The notes beneath the pieces were generated by a model. That model was not told where the DNA came from. It did no database searches and saw nothing but the letters and a program-made list of their open reading frames with translations. From Kroppenstedtia eburnea (GTDB lineage Bacteria; Bacillota; Bacilli; Thermoactinomycetales; DSM-45169): a DNA stretch of 64,000 nt. Positions 18,085-27,172 of this stretch are shown here, one piece after another. The DNA lies in NCBI RefSeq assembly GCF_013282215.1, contig NZ_CP048103.1:1364001-1428000 (forward strand), written 5' to 3'. Every line of letters begins with the position of its first letter. Position 1 is the stretch's first letter. The translations under genes were made by a program, and so were the position numbers.

Positions 18085-18190
18085 TCGTAGGTTGTCGTAG
18101 CGAGACTGGGAGCAAAGCGACCTTGGGCACAACTTGTGCCCTATGGGTGCAACGGTTGCGTGGTAATTCACGATCACCCCAACCGATATA
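18085..18190 (-). repeat. Degenerate half copy of the dispersed repeat (extra left segment only)
   Basis: On the minus strand this reads CACCCATAGGGCACAAGTTG then CCAAGGTCGC and TCTCGCTACGAC, matching in order the extra left segment of R1 and R3. The inner GGGTTTCACATG palindrome is missing. The remainder of 17890-18297 shows no convincing gene. Confidence 0.5.
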
Positions 18191-18297
18191 TGGCTGATCC
18201 ATTCGCCTGGGAGGGGAACTTGGGCCCTTGTCTATACAGATGAAATAGTTTGGGAATATCCTGTATGGAGTCATTGTGAAGGAAGGAGGTCTGACAG

Positions 18298-18453
18298 TTG
18301 AGCAAACTGAAGACCAGTGATTACGGATGGTTTGGATGGGGATGGAGATGGGGTTGGTGGATCGCGGTCGCGATCGCAGTGATCGTCATTCTGTTCCTGT
18401 TTTTCGCCTTTTTCTGGTGGTGGGGCTTCGGACATTTCGGACCCTACTATTGA
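18298..18453 (+). CDS. Small Trp-rich single-pass membrane peptide (51 aa)
   Basis: The TTG start at 18298 is preceded by a near-perfect ribosome site GGAAGGAGGT (18280-18289). The product begins MSKLKTSDYGWFGWGWRWGW, then a hydrophobic segment (about 22-42, VAIAVIVILFLFFAFFW), then WWGFGHFGPYY. It has nine tryptophans in 51 residues, mostly at the two membrane-interface positions. I recognise no named family. Short Gly/aromatic-rich membrane peptides are common in sporulating Bacillales, so a sporulation or envelope role is possible but unproven. It is followed by an Hsp20 gene. Confidence 0.6.
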   Translation: MSKLKTSDYGWFGWGWRWGWWIAVAIAVIVILFLFFAFFWWWGFGHFGPYY

Positions 18454-18558
18454 TCCGTCTTCCCACGATCCTCTCCCCCCGAAAACTCTGTGGCAGATGT
18501 CACTTGTATCGGATCACTTTCATAGTCTGACAAGGAGTAATGAAGCCCCCGGGAGGTG

Positions 18559-18948
18559 ATGCGGTTGGGGTGGCTTCGACCGTGGTTTGAGTCCATGTTG
18601 TACGAAGAGATGGGAGAGATGTGGCTGGAGATGGAAAGGCTCACCCACGACTTGGATCAAAACCGGACTTCGGTTCGATGTGAGCAAACACCGACTGAAG
18701 TGGTGGTCCGGGTCGATATCCCTTCCCTGAATCCCCGTCACGAAATGGACGTCCGGGTGGAGGACAACGTTCTGTTCATTTCGGGCTCCACGGGCAGGGA
18801 TGAAGAGAGGGAACGGATGCAATGCCGGTTCACTCTCAATGTGTATCTGCCGGCACCGGTGGAACCCTCCGGTATGGTCACCGAGATGGATCCGGAAGCG
18901 AAACGCCTGATTGTCCGTCTGCCCAAACGAATGATCGGAAATAAATAA
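18559..18948 (+). CDS. Small heat-shock protein, Hsp20/alpha-crystallin family
   Basis: A protein of about 129 residues: a short amphipathic N-terminal region with Trp/Met (LRPWFESMLYEEMGEMWLEMERL), then a compact alpha-crystallin domain (TPTEVVVRVDIPSLNPRHEMDVRVEDNVLFISG and a closing MDPEAKRLIVRLPK). It would act as an ATP-independent holdase, although the short form resembles the Hsp20-like proteins found with spores in Bacillales. The start is uncertain: GGGAGG (18551-18556) is too close to ATG 18559 and would fit TTG 18565 better. A C-terminal I-x-I motif is not evident. Confidence 0.8.
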   Translation: MRLGWLRPWFESMLYEEMGEMWLEMERLTHDLDQNRTSVRCEQTPTEVVVRVDIPSLNPRHEMDVRVEDNVLFISGSTGRDEERERMQCRFTLNVYLPAPVEPSGMVTEMDPEAKRLIVRLPKRMIGNK

Positions 18949-19073
18949 GGGGGTCTCGCGGGCTGCCATCTGTGTCCGCGGGACTGTTTTTTCCGGGTCC
19001 CGCCGGGAAGAAGCCAACGAGTTGTGATAAAATAAACAGGTCTTCATATATGAAAGAGGTGCTACTACATACG

Positions 19074-20162
19074 ATGTCAGACGTAAAACGTGGGGATTTC
19101 AAACAATTGCTCAAGGAGCTGACGGAAGTGCCAGGTCCCCCGGGACATGAAGGTCCTGTCCGGAAGCTGATGGCCCGATGGACGGCCCCCGTGGCGGATG
19201 AGGTGACTTCAGATCATCTGGGAGCCTTGATCGCACGAAAAGGGGCGGACGGACCCCGGATCATGGTGGCGGGCCACCTGGATGAGATCGGTTTTATGGT
19301 GACCCGAATCACGGAGGAAGGGTTTTTGCGTTTTCAGCCTCTCGGGGGCTGGTGGAGTCAAGTGGTTTCCGCCCAACGGGTGGAAGTGATGACGGATCAG
19401 GGAAGCGTGTTGGGGGTGGTCGGTTCCAAACCGCCGCATCTCCTTCCCCCTGATCAACGGAGAAAGGCGGTTTCCCTGGAGGAGCTCTTCATCGATGTGG
19501 GTGCGTCTGACAAAGAAGAAGTCGAAGCGATGGGGATCCGCCCCGGTGATGTGGCGGTTCCCTGGTCTCCCTTTACAGTGATGGGGAATTCCAAACATTG
19601 GTTGGGCAAGGCGATGGACAACCGGATGGGATGCGCCGTCGCCGTTGAGGTGTTGAGACGGCTGAGTCAGACCGATCATCCCAACACGGTTTACGGTGTG
19701 GGCACCGTGATGGAGGAAGTGGGACGACGGGGAGCCCATACCGCCACCGCCGCCGTCCGACCGGATATCGGGATTGCGGTGGATGTGGGGATTGCCGGGG
19801 ATACACCGGGGATCAACAAGGATCAGGCCCCCTGCCGGCTGGGAGACGGGCCCCAGCTGGTACTTTACGATGCGGGTCATCTTCCCCATCGCGGTCTGGT
19901 CCGGCTGGTGCAGGATGTGGCGAAGAAAGAAGGGATTCCCCTCCAGTATGAATGGATTGCCCGGGGAGCAACCGATGCCAGCCATATCCATCTGTTTGAT
20001 AAAGGAGTTCCCGCCATCAGTCTGGGAGTGCCTGCCCGGTATATCCACAGCCATACTTCCATCATCCATCAGGATGACGTGGAACGCCTGATCCATCTGT
20101 TGGTGGCGGTGATTCACCGGCTGGATCGCGAGACGGTGGATCGGCTTTGTCAGGGTTTGTGA
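19074..20162 (+). CDS. M42 family metallopeptidase (glutamyl/leucyl aminopeptidase-like)
   Basis: The 362-residue cytosolic co-catalytic Zn/Co aminopeptidase of the FrvX/YsdC/PepA type. Metal and catalytic residues visible are AGHLDEIG (His68, Asp70), KAMDNRMG (bridging Asp), VMEEVGRRGAHTA (catalytic and metal Glu), VDVGIAGD and IHSHTS near the C-terminus. The start chosen is ATG 19074, after AAAGAGGT; an upstream ATG at 19050 is possible. A -10-like GATAAAAT lies at 19026-19033. Repeat R3 and a terminator follow. Confidence 0.92.
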   Translation: MSDVKRGDFKQLLKELTEVPGPPGHEGPVRKLMARWTAPVADEVTSDHLGALIARKGADGPRIMVAGHLDEIGFMVTRITEEGFLRFQPLGGWWSQVVSAQRVEVMTDQGSVLGVVGSKPPHLLPPDQRRKAVSLEELFIDVGASDKEEVEAMGIRPGDVAVPWSPFTVMGNSKHWLGKAMDNRMGCAVAVEVLRRLSQTDHPNTVYGVGTVMEEVGRRGAHTATAAVRPDIGIAVDVGIAGDTPGINKDQAPCRLGDGPQLVLYDAGHLPHRGLVRLVQDVAKKEGIPLQYEWIARGATDASHIHLFDKGVPAISLGVPARYIHSHTSIIHQDDVERLIHLLVAVIHRLDRETVDRLCQGL

Positions 20163-20192
20163 ACGGATCAAAGTATATGTGACCAACAGACC

Positions 20193-20381
20193 AAGAAGCA
20201 TTGTGAAAAAGCCGCTCATACCCATAGGGCACAAGTCTCGCCAAGGTCACTCCGTTCCCGGTCTCGCTATGCAGGGAGGGTTGGGTTTCACATGGAATGA
20301 CTTTGGCTCGGAAGAACAACGGAATGGAATGTGAAACCCAATCCCGACCGTCCAAGAATGCACTAAATCACAATACTTCAA
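20193..20381 (+). repeat. Dispersed palindromic repeat, copy R3 (type A ends)
   Basis: Ends AAGAAGCATTGTGA and TCACAATACTTCAA; inner arms GGGTTTCACATG and AATGTGAAACCC; the extra left segment with CCCATAGGGCACAAGTCTCG is present. The right end abuts the terminator hairpin of the M42 peptidase gene. Confidence 0.88.
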
Positions 20382-20415
20382 GGCTGATGACGGGATCCGG
20401 TCATCAGCCTTTTTT
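20381..20415 (+). terminator. Intrinsic terminator after M42 peptidase/R3
   Basis: AGGCTGATGAC and GTCATCAGCCT form an 11-bp stem with an 8-nt loop followed by six Ts. It terminates plus-strand transcription before the opposing sspI. Confidence 0.92.
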
Positions 20416-20456
20416 CTACGGAAAGAAACCGGGGATGAGAGAGGAACCGGAACCGA

Positions 20457-20693
20457 TCAGGACGGGGCGACGGGCGGCTGCGCCTGTTCCCTGGGCATAT
20501 GATCGTGCAATGTTTCGATCATGTGTTCCTGATCCTGGGGCGTGCTGTTTTTCCAGATCACTTCAAAGAGAACCCCCAATCCGGGAAGCAGTTTTTCCTC
20601 ACCCTGAATCGAATCTTCCACCATCGATTTCAGCTGTTGGGGACCCATCTCCTTGATGTTGTAATAGACGGCCCCGCGAATGGGAAAGCTCAC
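20457..20693 (-). CDS. sspI: Small acid-soluble spore protein I
   Basis: The 78-residue product contains the SspI core EDSIQGEEKLLPGLGVLFEVIW and an upstream SFPIRGAVYYNIKEM segment, then an extended acidic/Pro tail. SspI is a minor spore-core protein made in the forespore. The GTG start at 20693 has AAAGGAGGGAG 6 nt upstream. A sigma-G-like promoter may lie at 20745-20717 (GGATA, 17 nt, CAAACTA on the minus strand), which would give a very short leader. The gene stands between two plus-strand units and supports a spore-forming host. It is slightly longer than the B. subtilis protein at its C-terminus. Confidence 0.88.
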   Translation of the reverse strand: MSFPIRGAVYYNIKEMGPQQLKSMVEDSIQGEEKLLPGLGVLFEVIWKNSTPQDQEHMIETLHDHMPREQAQPPVAPS

Positions 20694-20809
20694 TTCGCGC
20701 TCCCTCCTTTCAGATGTAGTTTGACCCGGAAGGGACAGCTTATCCGTCGGGCCGGAACATTGTGATATAATACTCACCATGCATGGGCAATCGAAAAGGG
20801 AGGATCTCT

Positions 20810-21463
20810 ATGAGTAAAGAGTTTGCAGTCATCGGCTTGGGCCGCTTCGGCGGAAGTGTGGCCAAAACCCTGCACGATATGGGGTATGAGGTGCTGGCCA
20901 TCGATCGCGATCCGCAGCGGGTTCAGGATTTTGCCCAGATCGTCACCCATGCTGTGGAGGCGGATTCCACCGATGAAAATGCCCTCAAGGCACTGGGGAT
21001 TCGGAACTTTGATGTAGTGGTTGTCTCCATCGGGGAAGATATTCAGTCCAGCATTATGACCACGCTGATTCTGCAGGAGATGGGTGTGGAAAAAGTGGTG
21101 GTCAAGGCGCGGAACGACCTTCACGGCAAGGTTTTGTACAAGATCGGAGCCTACAAGGTGATTTATCCCGAACGGGATATGGGGGTGCGGGTGGTCCATA
21201 ACCTGATCTCTCCCAATATCCTGGATTATATCGAGCTGGCGGATGAATACAGTATCATTGAAGTGAGTGCGGGGGAATTCTTTGCCGGAAAAACACTGGA
21301 GGAGTTGAATATCCGCGCCAAGTTCGGTTGTAACGTGATGGCCATCAAGAGTAAAAACAAGATCAACATCGCTCCCCTGGCCGGGGACCGGATCCACCGG
21401 GGGGATGTATTGGTCGTGATCGGTCACAACAATGATTTGAAGAAACTGGAGGAACGTGCATAA
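20810..21463 (+). CDS. Ktr/Trk potassium uptake regulatory subunit (RCK domain protein)
   Basis: The 217-residue cytosolic protein has an N-terminal Rossmann RCK-N domain (FAVIGLGRFGGSVAKTL, NAD/ATP-type binding; acidic D at IDRD) and a C-terminal RCK-C domain from about residue 135. This is the KtrA/KtrC architecture; it gates a membrane KtrB/D-type potassium pore in response to nucleotides. No pore gene is adjacent, like the orphan ktrC of Bacillus. The ATG at 20810 follows AAAGGGAGG. An extended -10 TGTGATATAAT (20761-20771) lies upstream. The next gene starts 4 nt after its stop. Confidence 0.92.
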   Translation: MSKEFAVIGLGRFGGSVAKTLHDMGYEVLAIDRDPQRVQDFAQIVTHAVEADSTDENALKALGIRNFDVVVVSIGEDIQSSIMTTLILQEMGVEKVVVKARNDLHGKVLYKIGAYKVIYPERDMGVRVVHNLISPNILDYIELADEYSIIEVSAGEFFAGKTLEELNIRAKFGCNVMAIKSKNKINIAPLAGDRIHRGDVLVVIGHNNDLKKLEERA

Positions 21464-21466
21464 ACC

Positions 21467-22258
21467 ATGGAGATCCATCAAATCACGTCCGCCCGTAACG
21501 AGAAGGTGAAACGCTGGCGGAAACTGAGTACCCGAAAGGGACGGGAGGAATTCGGCAGCATCCTGATCGAAGGGGAGAAACTGCTGAAGGAAGCCGCCCG
21601 TGCCGGATGGCAGGTGCGTTCAGTGATTGTGTCCGATGAGGGGATCCGGGGATTGGAGGACCTTTCCTATCTGGATGGAGTTTCGGTTTATGCCTTGTAT
21701 CCATCCACCTTTGCTCAATTGGTGGATACCCAGACCCCCCAGGGGATCGCCGCCGAGGTGGTGGTCCCGGAAAACAAGGAAGGCTATCGGATCCGTGGCG
21801 AAGAGCCGGTTTTGTTACTGGATGCCATCCAGGACCCGGGCAATCTGGGGACGATCCTGCGGACGGCTGAAGCGGCGGGGGTTGGGGATGTCTGGTTGGG
21901 AGCGGGGACGGTGGATCCCTTCAACCCCAAGGTGGTCCGTTCCGCGATGGGATCTCTGTTTCGCACCCGCATCCGCCGTGTGGATCTGAGAGAGGCGATT
22001 CCGGAATTGAAAAAGCAGGGTTATTGGGTGGTGGGGACGAGTCCCCGGGCGGAGAGGGCCCATTTTGATTGTCATTATCCGAAACAGACGGCGATTTTGC
22101 TTGGAAATGAAGGCAAGGGCATTTCTGCCGAGATCGATTCCCTGGTGGATGACCGGGTGAAAATTCCGATGCCCGGACAAGTGGAATCCCTCAATGTGTC
22201 AGTGACGGCAGGGATTCTTCTCTTTGAACTCCTCCGCCAACAGTGGACGGAAATTTGA
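21467..22258 (+). CDS. SpoU/TrmH-family RNA 2'-O-ribose methyltransferase (YsgA-like)
   Basis: The 263-residue protein has an N-terminal substrate-binding domain (ITSARNEKVKRWRKL) and a SPOUT knot domain with the three motifs: LDAIQDPGNLGTILRTAEAAG, LLGNEGKGI and IPMPGQVESLNVSVTAGILLFE. It is expected to methylate a ribose in rRNA or tRNA using SAM. The target is unknown. It is encoded right after the Ktr subunit and upstream of the pheST T-box, matching the ysgA-pheS order in Bacillus. Confidence 0.92.
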   Translation: MEIHQITSARNEKVKRWRKLSTRKGREEFGSILIEGEKLLKEAARAGWQVRSVIVSDEGIRGLEDLSYLDGVSVYALYPSTFAQLVDTQTPQGIAAEVVVPENKEGYRIRGEEPVLLLDAIQDPGNLGTILRTAEAAGVGDVWLGAGTVDPFNPKVVRSAMGSLFRTRIRRVDLREAIPELKKQGYWVVGTSPRAERAHFDCHYPKQTAILLGNEGKGISAEIDSLVDDRVKIPMPGQVESLNVSVTAGILLFELLRQQWTEI

Positions 22259-22305
22259 CGATTTACAATTCGACTTTACTCAGAGACATGTTTTTCTGTG
22301 CGGCA

Positions 22306-22334
22306 TTGCATCGCGTCAAGTTTTTGGCTATACT
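22306..22334 (+). promoter_or_regulatory. Sigma-A-type promoter of pheST
   Basis: TTGCAT (22306-22311), 17-nt spacer, TATACT (22329-22334). It lies immediately upstream of the T-box leader. Confidence 0.75.
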
Positions 22335-22349
22335 GGAGAACAAAATCGA

Positions 22350-22612
22350 TTGCCATCATCGGCTGTGACGGAGAAGAGTACCGATGTACGACCTGACCAG
22401 GGAGGGGATGTCGTGACTGGAAGCACCCCCCGGGATCCGGCATCGGGAAGTTCGCTCCTGAGCCGTCCCCCGAACCTCCTTCAGGGGCAGTAAGGGGTAC
22501 CGGATCAAACCGTTATCTTTGTTCGAGTGGAGCAGTGTCCGCAGTCTGGCGGGGACTGCTCAACCAAGGGTGGTACCACGAATCTCTCGTCCCTCGGACG
22601 CGGGATTTTTTT
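22350..22612 (+). promoter_or_regulatory. T-box leader (tRNA-Phe sensing) of pheST
   Basis: The universal T-box AAGGGTGGTACCACG is at 22566-22580, followed by the terminator arm TCTCGTCCCTCGGACGCGGGATTTTTTT (ending about 22612). Upstream is a long stem-I region; a TTC at 22451-22453 in a GAAGTTCGC context is a candidate Phe specifier codon. Uncharged tRNA-Phe should stabilise the antiterminator and switch on pheS-pheT. Confidence 0.95.
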
Positions 22613-22640
22613 ATTTCATGGGAATCGGGAGGGAATCCAT

Positions 22641-23675
22641 GTGCGTGAACAGCTGGAATCCATGAAAAAGGATGCGGAGGCGGCGATCCGATCCGCGTCG
22701 GACCTGGATGCTTTGAAGGAGATTCGCGTGAAGTACCTGGGGAAGAAGGGGGAGATCACCTCCGTCCTTCGGGGAATGAAAGATCTCCCGCCTGCCGAGC
22801 GGCCGGTGATCGGCGGCTTGGCCAACGAGATTCGCGCTTCGTTGGAAGAGTGGATCGGGGACAAGGAGCAGGAGCTGGATCAGGAGAGGTTGAAACACCG
22901 GCTGGCATCGGAGACGATCGACGTGACCCTGCCGGGAAAACCGAAGCCCTTGGGGGGGCTGCATCCGCTGAACGCGGTGATTGAGCGCATCGAAGATATC
23001 TTTATCGGAATGGGCTTTGAAGTGGCGGAGGGTCCGGAAGTGGAGACAGATTATTATAATTTTGAGGCCCTCAACCTTCCCAAAGACCATCCGGCCAGGG
23101 ATATGCAGGATTCCTTTTACATCACACCGGAGATCCTGCTGCGGACCCAGACCTCCCCGGTTCAGGTACGCTCCATGGAAGCCAGGGAGGGAAGGGTTCC
23201 GGTCAAGATCATCTGTCCCGGAAAAGTATACCGACGGGATGATGATGATGCCACCCACTCCCATCAGTTCACCCAGGTGGAAGGGCTGGTGGTGGACCGT
23301 GGTATCGCCATGAGTGAGCTCCATGGCACTTTGCTCTCCTTTGCTGAGCAGATGTTTGGAAGGAAATTGGAAAGCCGTCTGCGCCCCAGCTATTTTCCCT
23401 TTACCGAACCCAGTGTCGAAATGGACATTTCCTGTGTGCAATGCGGCGGAAAAGGATGCCGGATGTGCAAACAGACCGGATGGATCGAAATCCTGGGTGC
23501 GGGGATGGTTCATCCACGGGTGTTGGAGCGTGGGGGATACGATTCGGAGCGATATACCGGATTTGCCTTCGGGATGGGGCCGGAGCGGATCGCCCTCCTG
23601 AAATACGGAATCGATGATATTCGCCACTTTTACACCAATGATCTTCGGTTCCTGCGCCAATTTCAAAGTGTATAA
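22641..23675 (+). CDS. pheS: Phenylalanyl-tRNA synthetase alpha subunit
   Basis: The 344-residue catalytic subunit of the alpha2-beta2 class II enzyme charges tRNA-Phe. An N-terminal coiled coil ([34 protein letters not shown]) is followed by the catalytic core: motif 1 around [21 protein letters not shown], motif 2 [22 protein letters not shown], and motif 3 [18 protein letters not shown]. The GTG start at 22641 follows GGGAGG (22628-22633) and gives the standard family length; an upstream-open frame into the T-box is not used. Confidence 0.97.
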   Translation: MREQLESMKKDAEAAIRSASDLDALKEIRVKYLGKKGEITSVLRGMKDLPPAERPVIGGLANEIRASLEEWIGDKEQELDQERLKHRLASETIDVTLPGKPKPLGGLHPLNAVIERIEDIFIGMGFEVAEGPEVETDYYNFEALNLPKDHPARDMQDSFYITPEILLRTQTSPVQVRSMEAREGRVPVKIICPGKVYRRDDDDATHSHQFTQVEGLVVDRGIAMSELHGTLLSFAEQMFGRKLESRLRPSYFPFTEPSVEMDISCVQCGGKGCRMCKQTGWIEILGAGMVHPRVLERGGYDSERYTGFAFGMGPERIALLKYGIDDIRHFYTNDLRFLRQFQSV

Positions 23676-23696
23676 CAGGAAAGGAGAGGACAGCCG

Positions 23697-26123
23697 ATGC
23701 GCGTTTCCTATCAGTGGTTGAATGAATATGTGAATCTGGAGGGTGTCTCTCCGGAGGAGTTGGCGGAACAGTTAACCCGTGGCGGGATTGAAGTGGATCT
23801 GGTGGAACTTCGCGATCGCGGGGTGAATAAGGTGGTGGTCGGCCACGTGAAAAGCGTCGAACCCCACCCTGATGCGGACCGGTTGCGTGTTTGTACTGTC
23901 GATGCCGGACAGGGGGAGCTTCTGAACATCGTTTGCGGTGCTCCCAACGTGGCTGCGGGGCAAAAGGTGCCCGTCGCCCTGCCCGGAGCCAGACTGCCCG
24001 GTGGAATCAAGATCAAAAGATCCAAGCTGCGGGGGGTCCCTTCGGAAGGAATGATTTGTTCCGCCCAGGAGTTGGGTCTGCCGGAAAAACTTCTGCCCAA
24101 GGAGCAGCAGGATGGAATTTTGGTTCTCTCCCAAGGGACAGAGGTTGGGGAAGATGCGAAAAAACTCCTCGGTTTGGATGATGTGGTGCTGGAGCTGGAT
24201 CTGACACCCAATCGCTCGGATTGCCTCAGCATGTGGGGAATCGCTTATGAAGTGGGGGCGTTGTTGGACCGGGAAGTGCGTCTTCCCCAACCGGCTGAAC
24301 GCCGATTGGAAGGGAAAGGGAAATCCGTTGCCATCGTACTGGATGCTGAGGAAGACTGTCCTTTATACGCCGCCCAAGTGGTGGATGGAATCCGGCTGGG
24401 TCCCTCTCCCCAATGGATGCAGAACCGGCTGCTGGCGGCGGGAGTGCGTCCCATCAACAACGTGGTGGACATCACCAACTATGTGATGCTGGAATACGGA
24501 CAACCCTTGCATGCCTTCGACTACCACCAGGTGGAAAACGGGGAAATCGTGGTTCGCCGTGCGACCGCCGGTGAGACTGTGACCACCCTGGACGGGGTAA
24601 CCCGGGCATGTGATCATGAGACCTTGTTGATCACTGACGGGACCAAACCCATCGGCATCGCTGGCGTGATGGGCGGCGAAAACTCCGAGGTCACGGAAGA
24701 GACGACCACGCTTCTGATTGAATCCGCTTATTTCGCCCCGGAATCAGTGCGTCGGACCACCCGCAGACTGGGACTCCGCTCGGAAGCGAGTGCACGTTTT
24801 GAAAAGGGTGTCGACCCGGAACGGATCTTGCCTGCCCTGCAACGGGCGGTGGAGTTGATGGAAGAACTGGCCTCCGGAAAGGTGGCTTCCGCCGTCACTG
24901 GGGAACAGATGGGGGAAATTGACGATGTGACCGTCGATTTACGCCACAGCCGCCTGATCGGAGTATTAGGAGTTCAGGTGGATGAACAGGCGGTCACAGA
25001 TATTTTCCGGCGCCTTCGTTTCCCCACGGAAGTGAAAGAGGGCATCTACCGGGTTCAGGTTCCATCCCGCCGTCCGGATATCTCCATCGAAGTGGACCTG
25101 ATCGAAGAAGTGGCCCGCCTGTACGGCTATGACCGGATCCCCACGACACTCCCCTGGGGCCAGCAGTCCCCCGGATCCCTGACTCCGGAACAGCGGCTGC
25201 GCCGGACGATCCGCCATACGTTGCGGGATGTCGGCTTCCATGAGGTGGTCAATTACAGCTTGACATCGCCGGATGCTCTCCGTTCATTGGAACAGGTGAT
25301 CCATCCGAAGGCCCGGCCGGTCCGGATCAGCATGCCGATGAGTGATGAACGGAAACTGCTCAGGACCTCCCTGGTGCCGCAACTGCTGGAGACGGCGGAA
25401 TACAATATTCATCGCCGGGAAGAAGGAGTGTCTCTCTTTGAGATGGGGCGGGTCTATCTCACGGAAGAAAAAAAGCTGACTCAGCAGCCGGAGGAGCGGT
25501 GGATGTTGGCCGGGTTGACCACGGGTGCCCTCACCTCCAAACACTGGCAGGGGAAGGCGGAAGTTCCCGATTTCTTCTCCCTTAAGGGAGAGCTGGAGCT
25601 GTTGTTCCAACGCCTGGGCTTGACGGGCATCCGCTATGAGGCAGTCCAACCGGAAGGGTATCATCCGGGGCGAACCGCCCGGATGAAACTGGAAGACCGG
25701 GTGATCGGGCTGATCGGCCAGATCCATCCCCAAACAGCTGAAGCCCATGATTTGGAGGATGTGTTCGTCTTTGAACTGGACCTGCTCCCGGTGATGGAAG
25801 CAGTTCTCGGGGAGATGTTGCAGTATCGCCCTTTGCCCAAATATCCGGCCACCACCCGGGATCTGGCTCTGGTGGTGGATGCGGATGTACCGGCGGACCG
25901 CTTACAAGACTTGATCCATGCAACCGGAGGGGAATGGTTGCGGTCGGTGACGCTGTTTGATGTGTTTACGGGTGGGAGAATCGGGAATGGAAAGAAGAGT
26001 GTCGCTTATTCCCTCAGTTATCAAGCGGAGGACCGGACCTTGACCGATGAAGAAGTGAATGAGGTGCACCAGGCGGTGATTTCGACATTGGAGAAGGAAC
26101 TGGGAGCGACATTGCGCCAATAA
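23697..26123 (+). CDS. pheT: Phenylalanyl-tRNA synthetase beta subunit
   Basis: The 808-residue partner of PheS, 21 nt downstream in the same operon. Visible parts are an N-terminal tRNA-binding EMAP-like domain (VVVGHVKSVEPHPDADRLRVCTVD), the B3/B4 editing region (QVVDGIRLGPSPQWMQNRLLAAGVRPINNVVDITNYVMLE), a B5 domain, a catalytic-like pseudo-aaRS core, and a C-terminal FDX-ACB anticodon-binding domain (YPATTRDLALVVD). Length is normal for Firmicutes. Confidence 0.97.
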   Translation: MRVSYQWLNEYVNLEGVSPEELAEQLTRGGIEVDLVELRDRGVNKVVVGHVKSVEPHPDADRLRVCTVDAGQGELLNIVCGAPNVAAGQKVPVALPGARLPGGIKIKRSKLRGVPSEGMICSAQELGLPEKLLPKEQQDGILVLSQGTEVGEDAKKLLGLDDVVLELDLTPNRSDCLSMWGIAYEVGALLDREVRLPQPAERRLEGKGKSVAIVLDAEEDCPLYAAQVVDGIRLGPSPQWMQNRLLAAGVRPINNVVDITNYVMLEYGQPLHAFDYHQVENGEIVVRRATAGETVTTLDGVTRACDHETLLITDGTKPIGIAGVMGGENSEVTEETTTLLIESAYFAPESVRRTTRRLGLRSEASARFEKGVDPERILPALQRAVELMEELASGKVASAVTGEQMGEIDDVTVDLRHSRLIGVLGVQVDEQAVTDIFRRLRFPTEVKEGIYRVQVPSRRPDISIEVDLIEEVARLYGYDRIPTTLPWGQQSPGSLTPEQRLRRTIRHTLRDVGFHEVVNYSLTSPDALRSLEQVIHPKARPVRISMPMSDERKLLRTSLVPQLLETAEYNIHRREEGVSLFEMGRVYLTEEKKLTQQPEERWMLAGLTTGALTSKHWQGKAEVPDFFSLKGELELLFQRLGLTGIRYEAVQPEGYHPGRTARMKLEDRVIGLIGQIHPQTAEAHDLEDVFVFELDLLPVMEAVLGEMLQYRPLPKYPATTRDLALVVDADVPADRLQDLIHATGGEWLRSVTLFDVFTGGRIGNGKKSVAYSLSYQAEDRTLTDEEVNEVHQAVISTLEKELGATLRQ

Positions 26124-26202
26124 CGGGACGATGCAGGATTCCGAAATTTGCAAGACGAAATAAAGGAGAAACGATGGGAGGCTGAACGGGGAGGGGTAAG
26201 GG

Positions 26203-26454
26203 ATGAGCAAGCACAGACACAGTGTCGAGATTTACGGTCAGATGTACCATATCGTGGGCAAGGCCAGTTCGGGATACGTACGGGAAGTGGCCCGACATGT
26301 GGATGAGAAGATGAGGAACATCGCCGACAGCAATCCCCGTCTGGACACCACCAGACTGGCGGTGCTGTCGGCCGTGAATATCACCGATACCTACATGAAA
26401 CTGAAACAGGAGCATGAAGAGATCCTGCATTTAATCGAAGATGATCAACCCTAA
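26203..26454 (+). CDS. zapA: Cell division protein ZapA
   Basis: The 83-residue FtsZ-ring-associated protein: an N-terminal beta-rich head (VEIYGQMYHIVGKASSGYVREVARHVDEKM) and a C-terminal coiled-coil helix (LAVLSAVNITDTYMKLKQEHEEIL). It bundles FtsZ protofilaments at mid-cell. GGGGAGGGG precedes the ATG. The gene sits between pheT and cvpA, the usual pheT-zapA-cvpA-mutS2 neighbourhood of Bacillales. Confidence 0.93.
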   Translation: MSKHRHSVEIYGQMYHIVGKASSGYVREVARHVDEKMRNIADSNPRLDTTRLAVLSAVNITDTYMKLKQEHEEILHLIEDDQP

Positions 26455-26500
26455 GGGTTTTTCTGCATCAAGTGATTCCCACCATGGAGGGAAATTCTGC

Positions 26501-27025
26501 ATGAATTTGTTGGATGGGCTGATCCTCTTGTTGTTGATCGGAGGACTTTTTTCCGGGTACAAGAAGGGATTGATCAAGGGGACGGTGTCCCTGATCGGGA
26601 TGCTGGCCGCCGTGGTTGTCGCTTGGAAGTTCAGCCCGGACCTGGGTCCGGCGCTTATGGAAATCATCCCTTTGCCGGAGACGGTGAGCGACAGCAGTCT
26701 GCCCCTGTTTTTTCTGGAAAAACCGATCTATACGGCTTTGGCGTTTGTGTTATTGTTTCTGGTCACCAGACTGCTCTTCTCCATTGTGGCCAACATCCTG
26801 ACTGCAGTGGCGGATTTGCCCGTGTTGGCGCAGATCAATGGATTGGGTGGTGCTTTGGTGGGTTTTCTCAAGGCCCTGTTGCTTATTTTTGTGGTAGTCA
26901 ATCTGCTTCACATTCTTCCTTGGGACACGGGTCAGGAAGCGGTGACCGGATCTTCTATCAGTCGGGGGATATTACAGTTAACCCCCGACTTCTCCGGGGA
27001 ATCCGTCCATACCACCCGGTCATGA
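26501..27025 (+). CDS. CvpA family membrane protein
   Basis: The 174-residue protein has four hydrophobic segments, starting MNLLDGLILLLLIGGLFSGYKKGLIKG, the N-terminal signature of the CvpA/YshB family. In other bacteria CvpA is linked to colicin V export, envelope homeostasis and purine-related phenotypes; its exact job here is unknown. The start at 26501 follows GGAGGG at 26486-26491. It is followed by a terminator at 27064-27086. Confidence 0.85.
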   Translation: MNLLDGLILLLLIGGLFSGYKKGLIKGTVSLIGMLAAVVVAWKFSPDLGPALMEIIPLPETVSDSSLPLFFLEKPIYTALAFVLLFLVTRLLFSIVANILTAVADLPVLAQINGLGGALVGFLKALLLIFVVVNLLHILPWDTGQEAVTGSSISRGILQLTPDFSGESVHTTRS

Positions 27026-27063
27026 AAGCTGAAAACATCGGATGGTCGCATCCGTCCTTTCAC

Positions 27064-27086
27064 CGCCCCCTTGACGGGGGCTTTTT
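27064..27086 (+). terminator. Intrinsic terminator after cvpA
   Basis: GCCCCCTTGACGGGGGC followed by TTTTT. Confidence 0.88.
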
Positions 27087-27109
27087 CACAGCCTCGTGAT
27101 CTCCGGTAA

Positions 27110-27138
27110 GTATAGCGAAGGTAAATGTCGGGATACTA
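27110..27138 (+). promoter_or_regulatory. Sigma-G-like promoter before the SleB gene
   Basis: GTATA (27110-27114), a 17-nt spacer and GATACTA (27132-27138) match the forespore sigma-G consensus gHATR-N17/18-CATWHTA except for one base. sleB is a known sigma-G gene in B. subtilis, which supports the call. Confidence 0.55.
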
Positions 27139-27172
27139 ACAGCAGAACCAACCTAAGAAAGGTTGACTGGCC

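Noticed and set aside
22527-22640. Upstream extension of pheS
   Set aside because: It runs through the T-box antiterminator and terminator; GTG 22641 has the ribosome site and gives the standard length.
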